60,649 nt of DNA from Candidatus Harrisonbacteria bacterium RIFCSPLOWO2_01_FULL_44_18. Lineage in GTDB: Bacteria; Patescibacteriota; Minisyncoccia; UBA6257; WO2-44-18. The translations under genes and the position numbers were made by a program. The notes under the pieces are model-generated. The model saw nothing but the letters and a program-made list of their open reading frames with translations, did not search any database and had not been told where the DNA came from. Positions 50,901-58,364 of this stretch are shown in pieces. Every line of letters starts with the position of its first letter. The first letter of the stretch is position 1. The stretch lies in the NCBI GenBank assembly GCA_001817915.1, contig MHJJ01000002.1, positions 207 to 60,855 of the forward strand. Direction: 5' to 3'.

Positions 50901-52692
50901 ATCTTCTGGTATTGCTTTCGCCAGCCGGCCAATTCGGATTGGCAAAAACTTCATCAATCAAGTTACAGTTTTTATCAAATAAACGAAGTCCCTCATCGGT
51001 GTCGTTTAAAACGTTTTTATAAATTTGGTCTGCGGCAACATTTGGCACAGAATCGTCATCGGTTCTTTCTAAAAGATAAAATCCGCCGGTCAAAATTTTA
51101 CCGCTTAATTGAAATTTAATTTTTTCGGCTTTATCTAAAATCTGCCAGTTGTTAATATCTAACTCGCCGCCAGAAACATTTTTCAATTCTATCCATTCAT
51201 CATTGGCGCTGGCGTGAGTTCCCATCCAACCAACCTCGTTAATAATCACGCCTTGCCGAGTTGGCGTTTGATTGGTGTTAAAACCGCAAAGCTGGAGAGA
51301 AACGATTTCTGTTTGAATCTCGGACGTTTGAGGCGTCGAATCTCCCAAAGATTGATTATCGGATTCCGGGGTTTCGGTTTCCAAAATTTGTTCGTTCTCT
51401 TGTTCCGGCGATGGCACTGTAATCGGCTCCACCGATCGCAAATCCATTGACACAATTTCTGTCGGTATTTCAACTTCTGGAGTTTCATCATCGTTATTCT
51501 TAGATTCGGAAGTTTCGGATCGGTTTGTAAGCGGAACTTCCGCGACTAACTCAAAATCGCTTTCACCTCGCTTTGCCGATTCAACAATATCATCAACACT
51601 ACCGGATTTTCCTCCAAACACTCCCCCAAAACCATCAATCAACCGCGCCAAAAATGGCCGCTGGGCTTTTTCAAGCGCGTATTTCGCTTTTGCTTTTTCG
51701 GCTTCTTGAAAAAATAAATTGATTAAGCCGGCGCCATATTGAACGGACTTTGTTGAAAGACGAGACCAGTAATCGTTAATAATAGAACTTTCTTTATCGA
51801 TGATTGACAGCTTGACTTCATTATCCGCTGAATTTATATAAGCAAATTTATCCTTTTTAATAACCTGCGCCAAACGATAATTGCCAAAATCGCTATCATT
51901 TTTGAATGCGAATGTTAATTCATCGTCAATATTAAAATAATCATATTTGGGCAATTCATAATTTTTTATTGAATCTCGGCTGTAAAAATTATTATTGGAG
52001 TAAGTCGCCATTTCATTAAAATAAACATCTAAGTTACCGAGTAGAATCGGCTTTTTACTTTTTAATCTGTTGACTAAATCTTTGTCCGGATTCTCTAAAC
52101 TAAACTTTTTTGTCCAATTTTCATAAGGACTGCCGCCATCATCAAAAGGAGGATGAGCATCATTACGAGTATGGTCAGGCACTGAAGCATCTTCTATTAA
52201 ATGAAGAATATGCCCCAAAGTAAATAAAGCTTGTTCTGTCTCGCCTCTGGCATAAAAATCAAGGGCTTTTTGCCAAGTAAAATTACTTTTATCAAAAACT
52301 GACTTAATCTTGTCTATTTGGCTGGCAGTCAAAATTGAAGCCACGGTTGCGGGCGTTAATTTATAAACCAATCCTTTTTGCAATTTTTCATTTTGGGCCC
52401 ATTCTTTGGACTTCTGGCCTCGATAAATGCCGTCAGCCAAACCTCGATCATTAACCGGATCATAAAAATGATGAAAATAGCGCGGCACATTGTCTTCACG
52501 ACGAGAACCATCAACGAGGTAGTTGGTTAAATCTTCTGCGATTTTTCGATCTGGGAAATTCTTGTTGTAAAATCCAACTACTTCTTGGGTTAAAAATGCG
52601 TGGGTCCCTATTTCATAAGCATGTGCCCGAAAAACAAAAAGACCACTAAATAACGTGGCCCCAATCAAAATTATTAAAATTTTTCTTCCCAT
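47995..52692 (-). CDS. Large secreted phospholipase C-like protein with lamin-tail domains
   Basis: 1565 residues from ATG 52692 (a GTG at 52731 is the ORF-track start); the signal peptide is ILIILIGATLFSGLFVFRAHA. Residues about 25-240 form a zinc-dependent phospholipase C/S1-P1 nuclease-like helical domain (GTHAFLTQEVV, GSRREDNVPRYFHHFYDP, LGHILHLIEDASVPDHTRND). Three lamin-tail domains follow (VIINEVGWMG...DEWIELKN; ILITEVQVNPTGGRFIELYN; VVMSEIRAGTNENGAEDEF), with a Gly/Ser linker after the first. Then come fibronectin-III-like beta domains. It is probably exported and acts on or binds a host surface. Confidence 0.82.
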   Translation of the reverse strand: MGRKILIILIGATLFSGLFVFRAHAYEIGTHAFLTQEVVGFYNKNFPDRKIAEDLTNYLVDGSRREDNVPRYFHHFYDPVNDRGLADGIYRGQKSKEWAQNEKLQKGLVYKLTPATVASILTASQIDKIKSVFDKSNFTWQKALDFYARGETEQALFTLGHILHLIEDASVPDHTRNDAHPPFDDGGSPYENWTKKFSLENPDKDLVNRLKSKKPILLGNLDVYFNEMATYSNNNFYSRDSIKNYELPKYDYFNIDDELTFAFKNDSDFGNYRLAQVIKKDKFAYINSADNEVKLSIIDKESSIINDYWSRLSTKSVQYGAGLINLFFQEAEKAKAKYALEKAQRPFLARLIDGFGGVFGGKSGSVDDIVESAKRGESDFELVAEVPLTNRSETSESKNNDDETPEVEIPTEIVSMDLRSVEPITVPSPEQENEQILETETPESDNQSLGDSTPQTSEIQTEIVSLQLCGFNTNQTPTRQGVIINEVGWMGTHASANDEWIELKNVSGGELDINNWQILDKAEKIKFQLSGKILTGGFYLLERTDDDSVPNVAADQIYKNVLNDTDEGLRLFDKNCNLIDEVFANPNWPAGESNTRRSMERSTDFSWHTYLGNGENNILGTPRKENTLPPSAYSYSGGGGSSSGGSSQNSGAQNNQATQESVSSPSKILITEVQVNPTGGRFIELYNPNDFSVDLTGWYLQRKTQTGSSFSSLVSNTYFNGKTINARSYFVISRNALDGADIVLDNLTLTESNVIQFKNPNAEVVDKIGWGQASDCEGSCAPQPPDNQSIQRKFQNEIFVDTDNNANDFELQICPSPKARSTSCQAAQSNQAPSAFFDYAPDHVVMSEIRAGTNENGAEDEFVELYNPTDQTISLTGWSLKKKTNSGSESSLVNSSVFSGSIAPKSFFLIAHANYKGSKTADLVYSANSNNLAYTNNSVLLYDAGGNVVDELSWTEIPTGQSLERRVYKDGECVSAQNDGEYLGNGCDTDNNQNDFEFRPASNPQNAQSLPEPRSAPVAVEDFNVEFSSSALELNFNWEESADAEEVTYQLRDISGANPTITAETADTSFNKKITEIGREYKYEILAIDQDGLASSPAQFTVNVPSFLESISWFQDPRGDSPRYLVDLSWEEYPFVPIQLRHLVSDEEVENHWHTAVFYYNQEAPITDDLFWVDYNNLPYKSWGLIAPNGFKVKYRNCFGSENETAGSALILPDTADQCSSLAGNHASYALNWPELEDNHLLLNVDDSNFSAASPIAGQDYITAAFYVYRPGYEPNNYGLGLAAIDKTKYYFQDSTMVHQPPTTLDNIDFEFDAGTSLLKIFWDQSTDSDTLDNLITYEIKYDSIVITTGNDFAEMAVEPGATYDFELRAADEFGNYSETASVSYDVPDTPLPYGISDISWGNFDEGNPAVLNLEFAEYPFMDIASPGAMIFFLNQMPPSDYSFLDDDYRNGADMGGSNNFLELSYYPCDFNGTWTNKRIVGGAIFNNADCPTTSSLAMSKLLLAKLSSEDTQFTAEVINDQEFSEGDYITIGFYQLGTRDLYGTAYFTNIANYNKKIYFQETGN

Positions 52693-52709
52693 GGCATACG
52701 ACGGAATAT

Positions 52710-53186
52710 TTATAAGCTTTCGATTTTCCACACACCGGCATTTGAATTAAATCTCATAATCATCTGCAAACCGACTGTTCCGTCATCGTTGTAATAAGAA
52801 AATGTATAATAACCCTCCATCACGTCTCCCGCGTCTCCATAATTACCCAAGTCATTAGACATTTTCCCCAAAAATCCTCGATCTTTTACGTTCGCCAATA
52901 AATTAGCCCACTTCTCCCTACTCAAATTCTCATCCAACATAAAATACTTGCTCGCCAACTCAATATCTTCGGCGCGCAACGCCTCAACAAACATATCCAA
53001 AGTTTCTTGCGGGGTTTTGCCGCCGTAAGTATCGGCAGTCATTGCCTCAACATATCTGCGCTCCGCCTCTTGATAAACCTTCTCCAGATCGTACTTAAAA
53101 TATTTATTCCAAATCAAATAACTGCCTCCGACCACGACCACCATGGCCACCAAAACGCCCCAAAATAAAAAAAGCCGCTTATTCAT
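52710..53186 (-). CDS. Membrane-anchored small protein (NTF2-like fold?)
   Basis: 158 residues. An N-terminal helix (LFLFWGVLVAMVVVVGGSYL) is followed by TPQETLDMFVEALRAEDIELASKYF, the helical start typical of DUF4878/NTF2-like lipoprotein domains, and strands ending GVWKIESL. The function is unknown. It lies 17 nt upstream of the phospholipase-like gene and probably shares its transcript, with promoter 53198-53225. Confidence 0.7.
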   Translation of the reverse strand: MNKRLFLFWGVLVAMVVVVGGSYLIWNKYFKYDLEKVYQEAERRYVEAMTADTYGGKTPQETLDMFVEALRAEDIELASKYFMLDENLSREKWANLLANVKDRGFLGKMSNDLGNYGDAGDVMEGYYTFSYYNDDGTVGLQMIMRFNSNAGVWKIESL

Positions 53187-53197
53187 AATTGTTGATT

Positions 53198-53225
53198 ATT
53201 GTAGCAGCCAAAAAACCCTTGTCAA
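53198..53225 (-). promoter_or_regulatory. Promoter of the 53186 gene and the phospholipase-like gene
   Basis: TTGACA, 16 nt, TACAAT on the minus strand, 11 nt before ATG 53186. The R9 palindrome at 53282-53325 is about 57 nt upstream of the -35 box. Confidence 0.75.
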
Positions 53226-53281
53226 TAGCGCGCAACAATCCTAGCAACAAAACCACAAAATATAACTTTATATAACTTCTT

Positions 53282-53325
53282 CCTACTCCCGTTATGCCCG
53301 CTATAGCGGGCATAACGGGAGTAGG
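53282..53325. repeat. R9 palindrome, copy 2 (44 nt, perfect)
   Basis: Half-site CCTACTCCCGTTATGCCCGC, then TA|TA and the exact complement. It lies between the stop of the PaaX/Cas2-like gene and the promoter of the downstream surface-protein genes. Confidence 0.88.
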
Positions 53326-53376
53326 AAAATAAATAAATTTGAAAAGTAAATTCGAAAAGTAAATCAATTTTAACAA

Positions 53377-53949
53377 TCAAGCCAGATTAAACCACTTTTT
53401 AATTTCTTTTTCCTTGGGAACGGTTTGGATTTCCAAGTAAAAAATATGGTTATTCATATCGATGTTAAAAACAGCGCAGCAAAACTCGATTTCTGGTAAA
53501 CAATCGTATGCGGAAACCCACAGACTTTTTTGGAGTTGATAAAGTCCCAAATTGCGCAATTTTTTACTCAAAGCATCGCGCGCCTTTTTATTATATTCAG
53601 GAATGTCATAAAAGATTAAGCGCCATTTCCTGTCCCACTTTTTGGGTTTATTTATTTCCAGGTCCTCCAGCTGATAGCACCTGATCCAGCTTTGGCCGCG
53701 CTGGGTCAATTCAATTTTGATTTTGCCGTCGGCCAACTCCTGAAACGAAACAATCCTTTTCTTTTCTAATTCACGCAGACGTTCAGCTCTTTTCCAGCAC
53801 GCTTGCTTCATCTTGTCATTAAAGTATGCTTGAAGAAAATTTGTAAGAAAGTATGGAGAGGTAGCCGCGATAATAAAACACCCTGCCCGCGCCAATGCTA
53901 GAAGAGTTTCCTTAGTTAGGTTATCTTTTCTTGAAAATTCCCTCGCCAT
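53377..53949 (-). CDS. PaaX/Cas2-like regulator (winged helix plus Cas2-type ferredoxin fold)
   Basis: 190 residues. The N-terminal half looks like a winged helix (SRKDNLTKETLLALARAG, LRELEKKRIVSFQELADG). The C-terminal half has the Cas2-type pattern KWRLIFYDIPEYNKKARDAL, SKKLRNLGLYQLQKSLWVS and a final strand, as in PaaX-family repressors. No cas1 or CRISPR array is near. The promoter (TTGCAT, 17 nt, TATAAT) has its -35 inside an R9 palindrome, so autorepression is likely. A second R9 palindrome follows the gene. It may control surface genes that carry R9 upstream. Confidence 0.78.
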   Translation of the reverse strand: MAREFSRKDNLTKETLLALARAGCFIIAATSPYFLTNFLQAYFNDKMKQACWKRAERLRELEKKRIVSFQELADGKIKIELTQRGQSWIRCYQLEDLEINKPKKWDRKWRLIFYDIPEYNKKARDALSKKLRNLGLYQLQKSLWVSAYDCLPEIEFCCAVFNIDMNNHIFYLEIQTVPKEKEIKKWFNLA

Positions 53950-53959
53950 AGCAATTTAC

Positions 53960-53988
53960 ATTATAAATAATTCTCTTCCGTTATGCAA
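53960..53988 (-). promoter_or_regulatory. Promoter of the PaaX/Cas2-like gene overlapping an R9 palindrome
   Basis: TTGCAT (inside the palindrome 53975-54010), 17 nt, TATAAT, 10 nt before ATG 53949. Confidence 0.65.
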
Positions 53989-54010
53989 GCTATAGCGTGC
54001 ATAACGGGAG
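53975..54010. repeat. R9 palindrome, copy 3 (imperfect)
   Basis: CTTCCGTTATGCAAGCTATA on one side, GCGTGCATAACGGGAG on the other, with two mismatches. It covers the -35 box of the PaaX/Cas2-like gene. Confidence 0.85.
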
Positions 54011-54050
54011 AAAAACATGAAGCCAGGTGCGAAGCCAGGCGCAACCAGAC

Positions 54051-54130
54051 GTGGAACCGGGAAAAAGGCGTGGAGCCAAACGTAAAGCCAGTGAAACCGG
54101 GAAAAAGGCGTGGAGCCAAACGTAAAGCCA
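54051..54130. repeat. Tandem duplication of a 40-nt unit
   Basis: Two copies of GTGGAACCGGGAAAAAGGCG/TGGAGCCAAACGTAAAGCCA with one difference, in the gap upstream of the R9 promoter region. Confidence 0.85.
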
Positions 54131-54147
54131 ATTGAGTCAATAGCGAA

Positions 54148-54564
54148 TTAGAATTCTCGTAAAAAGATCCGGGCGGTGACTGGACCGATACCTTTAAATT
54201 CTTGAAGGCGGCGAGATAAATCTTTTTTATTTTTTGCGGATTTAATCAAGGCACCCACGGAACCATAACGAGCTTTTAATTCTTCGCATATCTCAAGCAA
54301 TTTTGTGGCGGTGGAAAAATCGTAGCGAACGTAATGTCCTTTATCTAAAACTTTGACTAATTTGTCCCAGCCGGCGCGCAAAATTTTATCAGGCGATGTT
54401 AATCCTTCTTTTATAAATTCAAAATAAGTTCGCTTGGCAACTTCCTGCTGAATCGGTTTCCCAAAAAGCAGGCAAGCCAAAAACCATTTAAATAATTCTG
54501 ATTCTTTACGAGTGGTTAGATTGATACCGAGATCGCGCGAATATATTTTCCGGCTCAACCTCAT
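54148..54564 (-). CDS. HhH-GPD DNA glycosylase-like protein, probably truncated
   Basis: 138 residues. FKWFLACLLFGKPIQQEVAKRTYFEF and LQEFKGIGPVTARIFLREF fit the helix-hairpin-helix endonuclease III superfamily. The frame stops right after the hairpin, where homologues would continue with the catalytic Asp (GPVTA..FLRE..), so the C-terminus seems lost. It overlaps trxB by 4 nt at its start. Confidence 0.65.
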   Translation of the reverse strand: MRLSRKIYSRDLGINLTTRKESELFKWFLACLLFGKPIQQEVAKRTYFEFIKEGLTSPDKILRAGWDKLVKVLDKGHYVRYDFSTATKLLEICEELKARYGSVGALIKSAKNKKDLSRRLQEFKGIGPVTARIFLREF

Positions 54565-55478
54565 TGTTTATTTAGATAATCATATATATTAAGAACAGCT
54601 TTAACGGCGTCGCCGGCGGAAATGTTGTTTTGCTTATACAAAACATCGGTGGCGTCGCCGGCAGCCCAGATCCCCTCCTGGGAAGCGCGCTGAGTTTTGT
54701 GATCAATGATGATTTCTCCCCATTCGTTTTTTTCAACTAGACCGCCCAAAAATTCCGTGTTGGGAACAGAGCCGATTTCCACAAAAACGCCGTCAACTTT
54801 CAATTCTTTTTCTTCACCGGTCTTGACGTCTTTGTATCTCAAACCCGTAACAAACTTATCTCCTATGATTTCGGTGGTAATGGCATTGAGGAAAACCGTC
54901 ACTTTCGCTTCCTTAGCAATCATTTCTTGAGTAAGCGGATCGCCTTTCAATGCCTGGCCTCTTTGAAGAAGATAAATTTTAGGCGAATATGCCAAAAGGT
55001 CGCGAACCGCTTCCAAACCGGCATTGCCGCCGCCGACAACCGCGGTTACCTTATTTTTGAAAATTGGGGCGTCGCAAATACTGCAATAAGCCACGCCTTT
55101 GCCGTCGAATTCTTTTTCTCCCGGCACGTTTAATTTCCGACGACGGCTACCGGTAGCGACCAAAATTGTCTTAGCTTCCAGAATTTTTCCTTCTCTTGTT
55201 GAAATTTGAAAATTTCCGTCGGCTTTATCAACCCGCTCAACCAAATCCGGATAAAAAATTTCAATTCCCTCCTGCGCGCGAAGATGATCCTCCAACATTT
55301 TTGAAAAATCAAAACCGGAAACTGATTTTGTCCCTATCCAATTTTGAATATCCGCTGAAACCAAAGATTGACCGCCAAATCCATCAGTAATTAACGCGGA
55401 TTTTATTTTTTTTCTAGCCGCGTAAACGCCAGCTGCTACGCCGGCTGGGCCGCCGCCAATAATAACAAAATCGTACAT
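54561..55478 (-). CDS. trxB: Thioredoxin-disulphide reductase
   Basis: 305 residues. FAD-binding GGGPAGVAAGVYAARK, redox pair CSIC at 132-135, NADPH-binding GGGNAGLEAV and the C-terminal GIWAAGDATD motif. The NADPH-binding loop lacks the usual HRR.x..R (it reads LLQRGQALKG), which may mean a different electron donor. With the glutaredoxin downstream on the map it can supply electrons for NrdJ. Confidence 0.93.
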   Translation of the reverse strand: MYDFVIIGGGPAGVAAGVYAARKKIKSALITDGFGGQSLVSADIQNWIGTKSVSGFDFSKMLEDHLRAQEGIEIFYPDLVERVDKADGNFQISTREGKILEAKTILVATGSRRRKLNVPGEKEFDGKGVAYCSICDAPIFKNKVTAVVGGGNAGLEAVRDLLAYSPKIYLLQRGQALKGDPLTQEMIAKEAKVTVFLNAITTEIIGDKFVTGLRYKDVKTGEEKELKVDGVFVEIGSVPNTEFLGGLVEKNEWGEIIIDHKTQRASQEGIWAAGDATDVLYKQNNISAGDAVKAVLNIYDYLNKQ

Positions 55479-55485
55479 AAAGTTT

Positions 55486-55722
55486 TTATTTCAATTCCAA
55501 CGCCTTCTCCAAATCGGCCCTATTAAACCCGACGAAAATTTCTCCGCCGATATCAATCACTGGCACGCCAAGTTGATGCGATTTTTCCACCATCTCTTCG
55601 CGCGCCTTCTCGTCTTCGGCGACATTATACTCTTCGTATTGAATATTATTTTTTTTAAAAAAATCTTTTGCCATCTTGCAATAGACGCAAGCGGGCGTGG
55701 AATAAATTTTTATGCTCTTCAT
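55486..55722 (-). CDS. Glutaredoxin/NrdH-like redox protein
   Basis: 78 residues. STPACVYCKMAKDFF holds the CVYC pair (12/15), GVPVIDIGGEIFVGFNR is the cis-Pro loop. It is transcribed together with trxB, 7 nt before it, and is a good candidate electron donor for the ribonucleotide reductase. Confidence 0.92.
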   Translation of the reverse strand: MKSIKIYSTPACVYCKMAKDFFKKNNIQYEEYNVAEDEKAREEMVEKSHQLGVPVIDIGGEIFVGFNRADLEKALELK

Positions 55723-55779
55723 ATTTTCTTAAAAAATTTAGGACCTTTCAATAATTATATAACGGAACAAGTCATAAAA

Positions 55780-55812
55780 AAATACCCCCTCGATATGAAT
55801 CGGGGGGTATTT
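55780..55812 (-). terminator. Bidirectional terminator
   Basis: AATACCCCC, CGATATGAATCG centre, GGGGGTATT, with A/T tracts on both sides. On the minus strand it follows the zinc-ribbon gene. Confidence 0.82.
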
Positions 55813-55817
55813 TTTCT

Positions 55818-56033
55818 TTAAGCCGCTCGCCTAAACGGCGGACGCTTAAAGGAACTAACTCTTGCCCGATGGCAATCTCCGCACAAAAGCTGATTAAGTC
55901 GGCTAGGATCCGGCTGAAAAGGCAGACTGGTTATCGCCGCTTTGCAATCCGGGTTTGAACACACCCAATTGCCCTCAACTCGTTGACGCTGAGGAGCGCC
56001 ATCGTTATCGTTATAAGCCATTTTTAGTGACAT
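55818..56033 (-). CDS. CxxC zinc-ribbon protein
   Basis: 71 residues. WVCSNPDCKAAITSLPFQPDPS and LLCGDCHRARVSSFKRPPFR form a four-Cys zinc ribbon of the type that is very common in Parcubacteria as a stand-alone small protein, with a basic tail suited to RNA or DNA binding. The exact role is unknown. ATG 56033 or 56021 could be the start. Confidence 0.75.
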   Translation of the reverse strand: MSLKMAYNDNDGAPQRQRVEGNWVCSNPDCKAAITSLPFQPDPSRLNQLLCGDCHRARVSSFKRPPFRRAA

Positions 56034-56113
56034 CTATTTTATCGCCCTTTTTTGTTAGTCTAAATCGCGCAAAAGAGCGACTTAAATCTAAACTAGAACA
56101 AGTTTACTCCCGC

Positions 56114-56142
56114 TTGAGAAATAAATCAAGTATGCGTATTAT
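56114..56142 (+). promoter_or_regulatory. Promoter of the sugar transferase gene, leaderless
   Basis: TTGAGA, 17 nt, TATTAT, then ATTAACG and ATG: again exactly 7 nt between the -10 and the start codon. Confidence 0.7.
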
Positions 56143-56149
56143 ATTAACG

Positions 56150-57487
56150 ATGGACACAACAGTTAAATTAAAACAATCGGCCTTGGTCGTTGGGGATATT
56201 ATTATTTTGTACGCGTCGTTAGCGTTGACTCTTTTTTTGAGATACGGCTGGCCAGCGGAGGAAATTGTTAAATTTCATTTTTGGCCGTTCACTCTTATCT
56301 TTGCCGTCTGGCTTTTAATTTTTTACATCGGCGGATTATATGATTTAAGATCTTTAAAAAATGACGTGGATTTCGCAAGGCGATTTGGCGCGATCTTGGC
56401 AATCGCGGCATTATTCGCCATTATCGTTTTTTACTTCTTCAAGCCCACCTTCATAATCACGCCGAGGGTCAATCTTTTCATCTTTCTGGCAATTTTTGGA
56501 TTGTCCAGCTATATCTGGCGGACTTTTTATAATAATCTGGCTAGCGCCGGCGCGCCTTCTGATAAAATTCTGATAATCGGCTACAATCAAACAACGCAGG
56601 AATTAGTTGACCAAATCAACCAAAATCCTCAACTGGGTTATGAAATAAAATTCTGGATGAAAGAAGGTCTGCAAGACAAAGAATTAGAACATCTTTCACA
56701 AATTATTTTGGCCAATCAAATCAATATAATCGTCGTGCCGGCGCATATTAAAAAGAATTCAAATGCGGCAAAACTTATTTACAAAAATTTAGTTTTGGGA
56801 ATAGAAGTCGTGAATTTGGCCGACCTTTATGAAATTGTCTTTCAAAAAATTCCTTTGGCGGAATTGGAAGAAGTCTGGTTTTTGGAAAACTTGGCCAAAA
56901 GGCATCGGCTTTATGAAATTTTTAAAAGACCGATAGAAATATTTTTGGCGACGATTATTGGAATCCTGACGCTTCCTCTGGCTATTCTTATCGCGCTCTT
57001 CATAAAGCTCGTTTCCTCCGGATCAGTTATTTTCACCCAACAACGAGCGGGACAAAACGGCGCGGCATTCACAATTTATAAATTCCGGACTATGCGCCCC
57101 GATGCCGAAAAAGACGGCCCGCAATGGGCGCAAAAAGACGACGGACGCGTTATACCGCTGGGTAATATGTTAAGAAAAAGCCATTTAGATGAATGGCCCC
57201 AACTGCTCAATATCTTGCGCGGCGAGCTATCGCTTGTCGGTCCCCGGCCAGAAAGACCGGAATTCGTCAAAAACCTAAGCAAAGAAATCCCCTACTACGA
57301 TTTGCGCCACTTGATCCGTCCCGGCATAACCGGTTGGGCTCAAATCAATTACCGCTACGGCGCCTCAATTGAAGACGCTTATGAAAAACTGCAATACGAT
57401 ATATATTATCTCAAAAATCGCTCCGTCGTTCTGGATATCCTCATCGTAATAAAAACGATTCGCCTGCTTTTCACCAGCGCTAAATAA
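56150..57487 (+). CDS. Undecaprenyl-phosphate sugar phosphotransferase (WcaJ-type)
   Basis: 445 residues from ATG 56150; the ORF-track start would include the zinc-ribbon promoter region. Four N-terminal membrane helices, a CoA-binding-like Rossmann region (ILIIGYNQTTQELVDQINQN) and the C-terminal catalytic domain: IFTQQRAGQNGAAFTIYKFR, RKSHLDEWPQLLNILRGELS, VGPRPERPEFV and PGITGWAQINYRYG. It starts lipid-linked glycan synthesis by moving a sugar phosphate to the carrier lipid. Confidence 0.92.
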   Translation: MDTTVKLKQSALVVGDIIILYASLALTLFLRYGWPAEEIVKFHFWPFTLIFAVWLLIFYIGGLYDLRSLKNDVDFARRFGAILAIAALFAIIVFYFFKPTFIITPRVNLFIFLAIFGLSSYIWRTFYNNLASAGAPSDKILIIGYNQTTQELVDQINQNPQLGYEIKFWMKEGLQDKELEHLSQIILANQINIIVVPAHIKKNSNAAKLIYKNLVLGIEVVNLADLYEIVFQKIPLAELEEVWFLENLAKRHRLYEIFKRPIEIFLATIIGILTLPLAILIALFIKLVSSGSVIFTQQRAGQNGAAFTIYKFRTMRPDAEKDGPQWAQKDDGRVIPLGNMLRKSHLDEWPQLLNILRGELSLVGPRPERPEFVKNLSKEIPYYDLRHLIRPGITGWAQINYRYGASIEDAYEKLQYDIYYLKNRSVVLDILIVIKTIRLLFTSAK

Positions 57488-58364
57488 GTTTCAATCCTTT
57501 CTCGAGCGAAATCATCGGCTGCCATCCTAAAAGCGACTTGGCCTTTGATATGTCCGCTAGAGCATGCCGCATCTCCGCGCGCGGCGCGATATATTTCTTC
57601 GGCCCGCCGATCAAATCGGCTAGCTGGTTCACCGAATAATTTTTGCCGGAACCGATATTGATAATCTCTCCCTTGCCCGCCTTTTTACTTCGCATCGCCA
57701 AAATATTGGCTCGCGCCACGTCTTCTACAAAAACATAGTCGCGGATTTGTTTGCCATCGCCGGTAATGGTAAATGGCTTACCATCGGCTTTCTGTTTCAA
57801 AAAAATTTTGATTACTCCGGAATATGGGCCGGATTCAGCCATCCGCGGGCCATAAACATTAAAATACCGCAAATTCACCGTTTCTACGCCGTAAAGGTCC
57901 GAAAAAAGTTTGGCATACTCTTCTCCAATATACTTGTGAAGAGCATAAGGGCTTTTAGGCGCCGCTTTCATATTTTCTTTTTTCAGTATCTTGCCGTCCG
58001 AATCTCCATAAACCGCGCACGAAGAAGAAAAAACCAAACGCCTTGCCCCCGCTTCTTTGGCGGCCATTAAAACATTCAAAACGCCATTCGCGTTTATGTC
58101 ATGAGATTCTAAGGGGTGAACAATTGAGAGCTGAACAGACGGCATAGCCGCCAGATGAAAAACGCCGTCCATTCCGGCAAAAAACGGCTTAATGCTTTTA
58201 TAATTATGGATGTCTTTTTTATAAAATTTCGCGCGGGGATTTAAATTGCTTTTTTTGCCGGTAGATAAATTATCAATAACAATAACTTGATGCCCTTTTA
58301 CGATTAAAGCATCAACTAAGTGCGATCCTATAAAACCGGCTCCGCCGGTAACAAGATATTTCAT
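57480..58364 (-). CDS. NAD-dependent nucleotide-sugar epimerase/dehydratase (copy A)
   Basis: 294 residues, extended SDR. TGGAGFIGSHLVDALI, the active-site SSSCAVYG and YALHK (Tyr-x3-Lys), and NVYGPRM. It resembles GalE/UDP-glucuronate epimerase types; the substrate is not certain. The 3' end overlaps the converging sugar transferase by 8 nt. It overlaps the second epimerase by 4 nt and is clearly a duplicate of it. Confidence 0.9.
   Translation of the reverse strand: MKYLVTGGAGFIGSHLVDALIVKGHQVIVIDNLSTGKKSNLNPRAKFYKKDIHNYKSIKPFFAGMDGVFHLAAMPSVQLSIVHPLESHDINANGVLNVLMAAKEAGARRLVFSSSCAVYGDSDGKILKKENMKAAPKSPYALHKYIGEEYAKLFSDLYGVETVNLRYFNVYGPRMAESGPYSGVIKIFLKQKADGKPFTITGDGKQIRDYVFVEDVARANILAMRSKKAGKGEIINIGSGKNYSVNQLADLIGGPKKYIAPRAEMRHALADISKAKSLLGWQPMISLEKGLKLI

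Noticed and set aside
53377-53949. Cas2-like gene as part of a CRISPR-Cas locus
   Set aside because: No cas1, effector or repeat-spacer array is present, and the winged-helix N-terminus fits a PaaX-type regulator.
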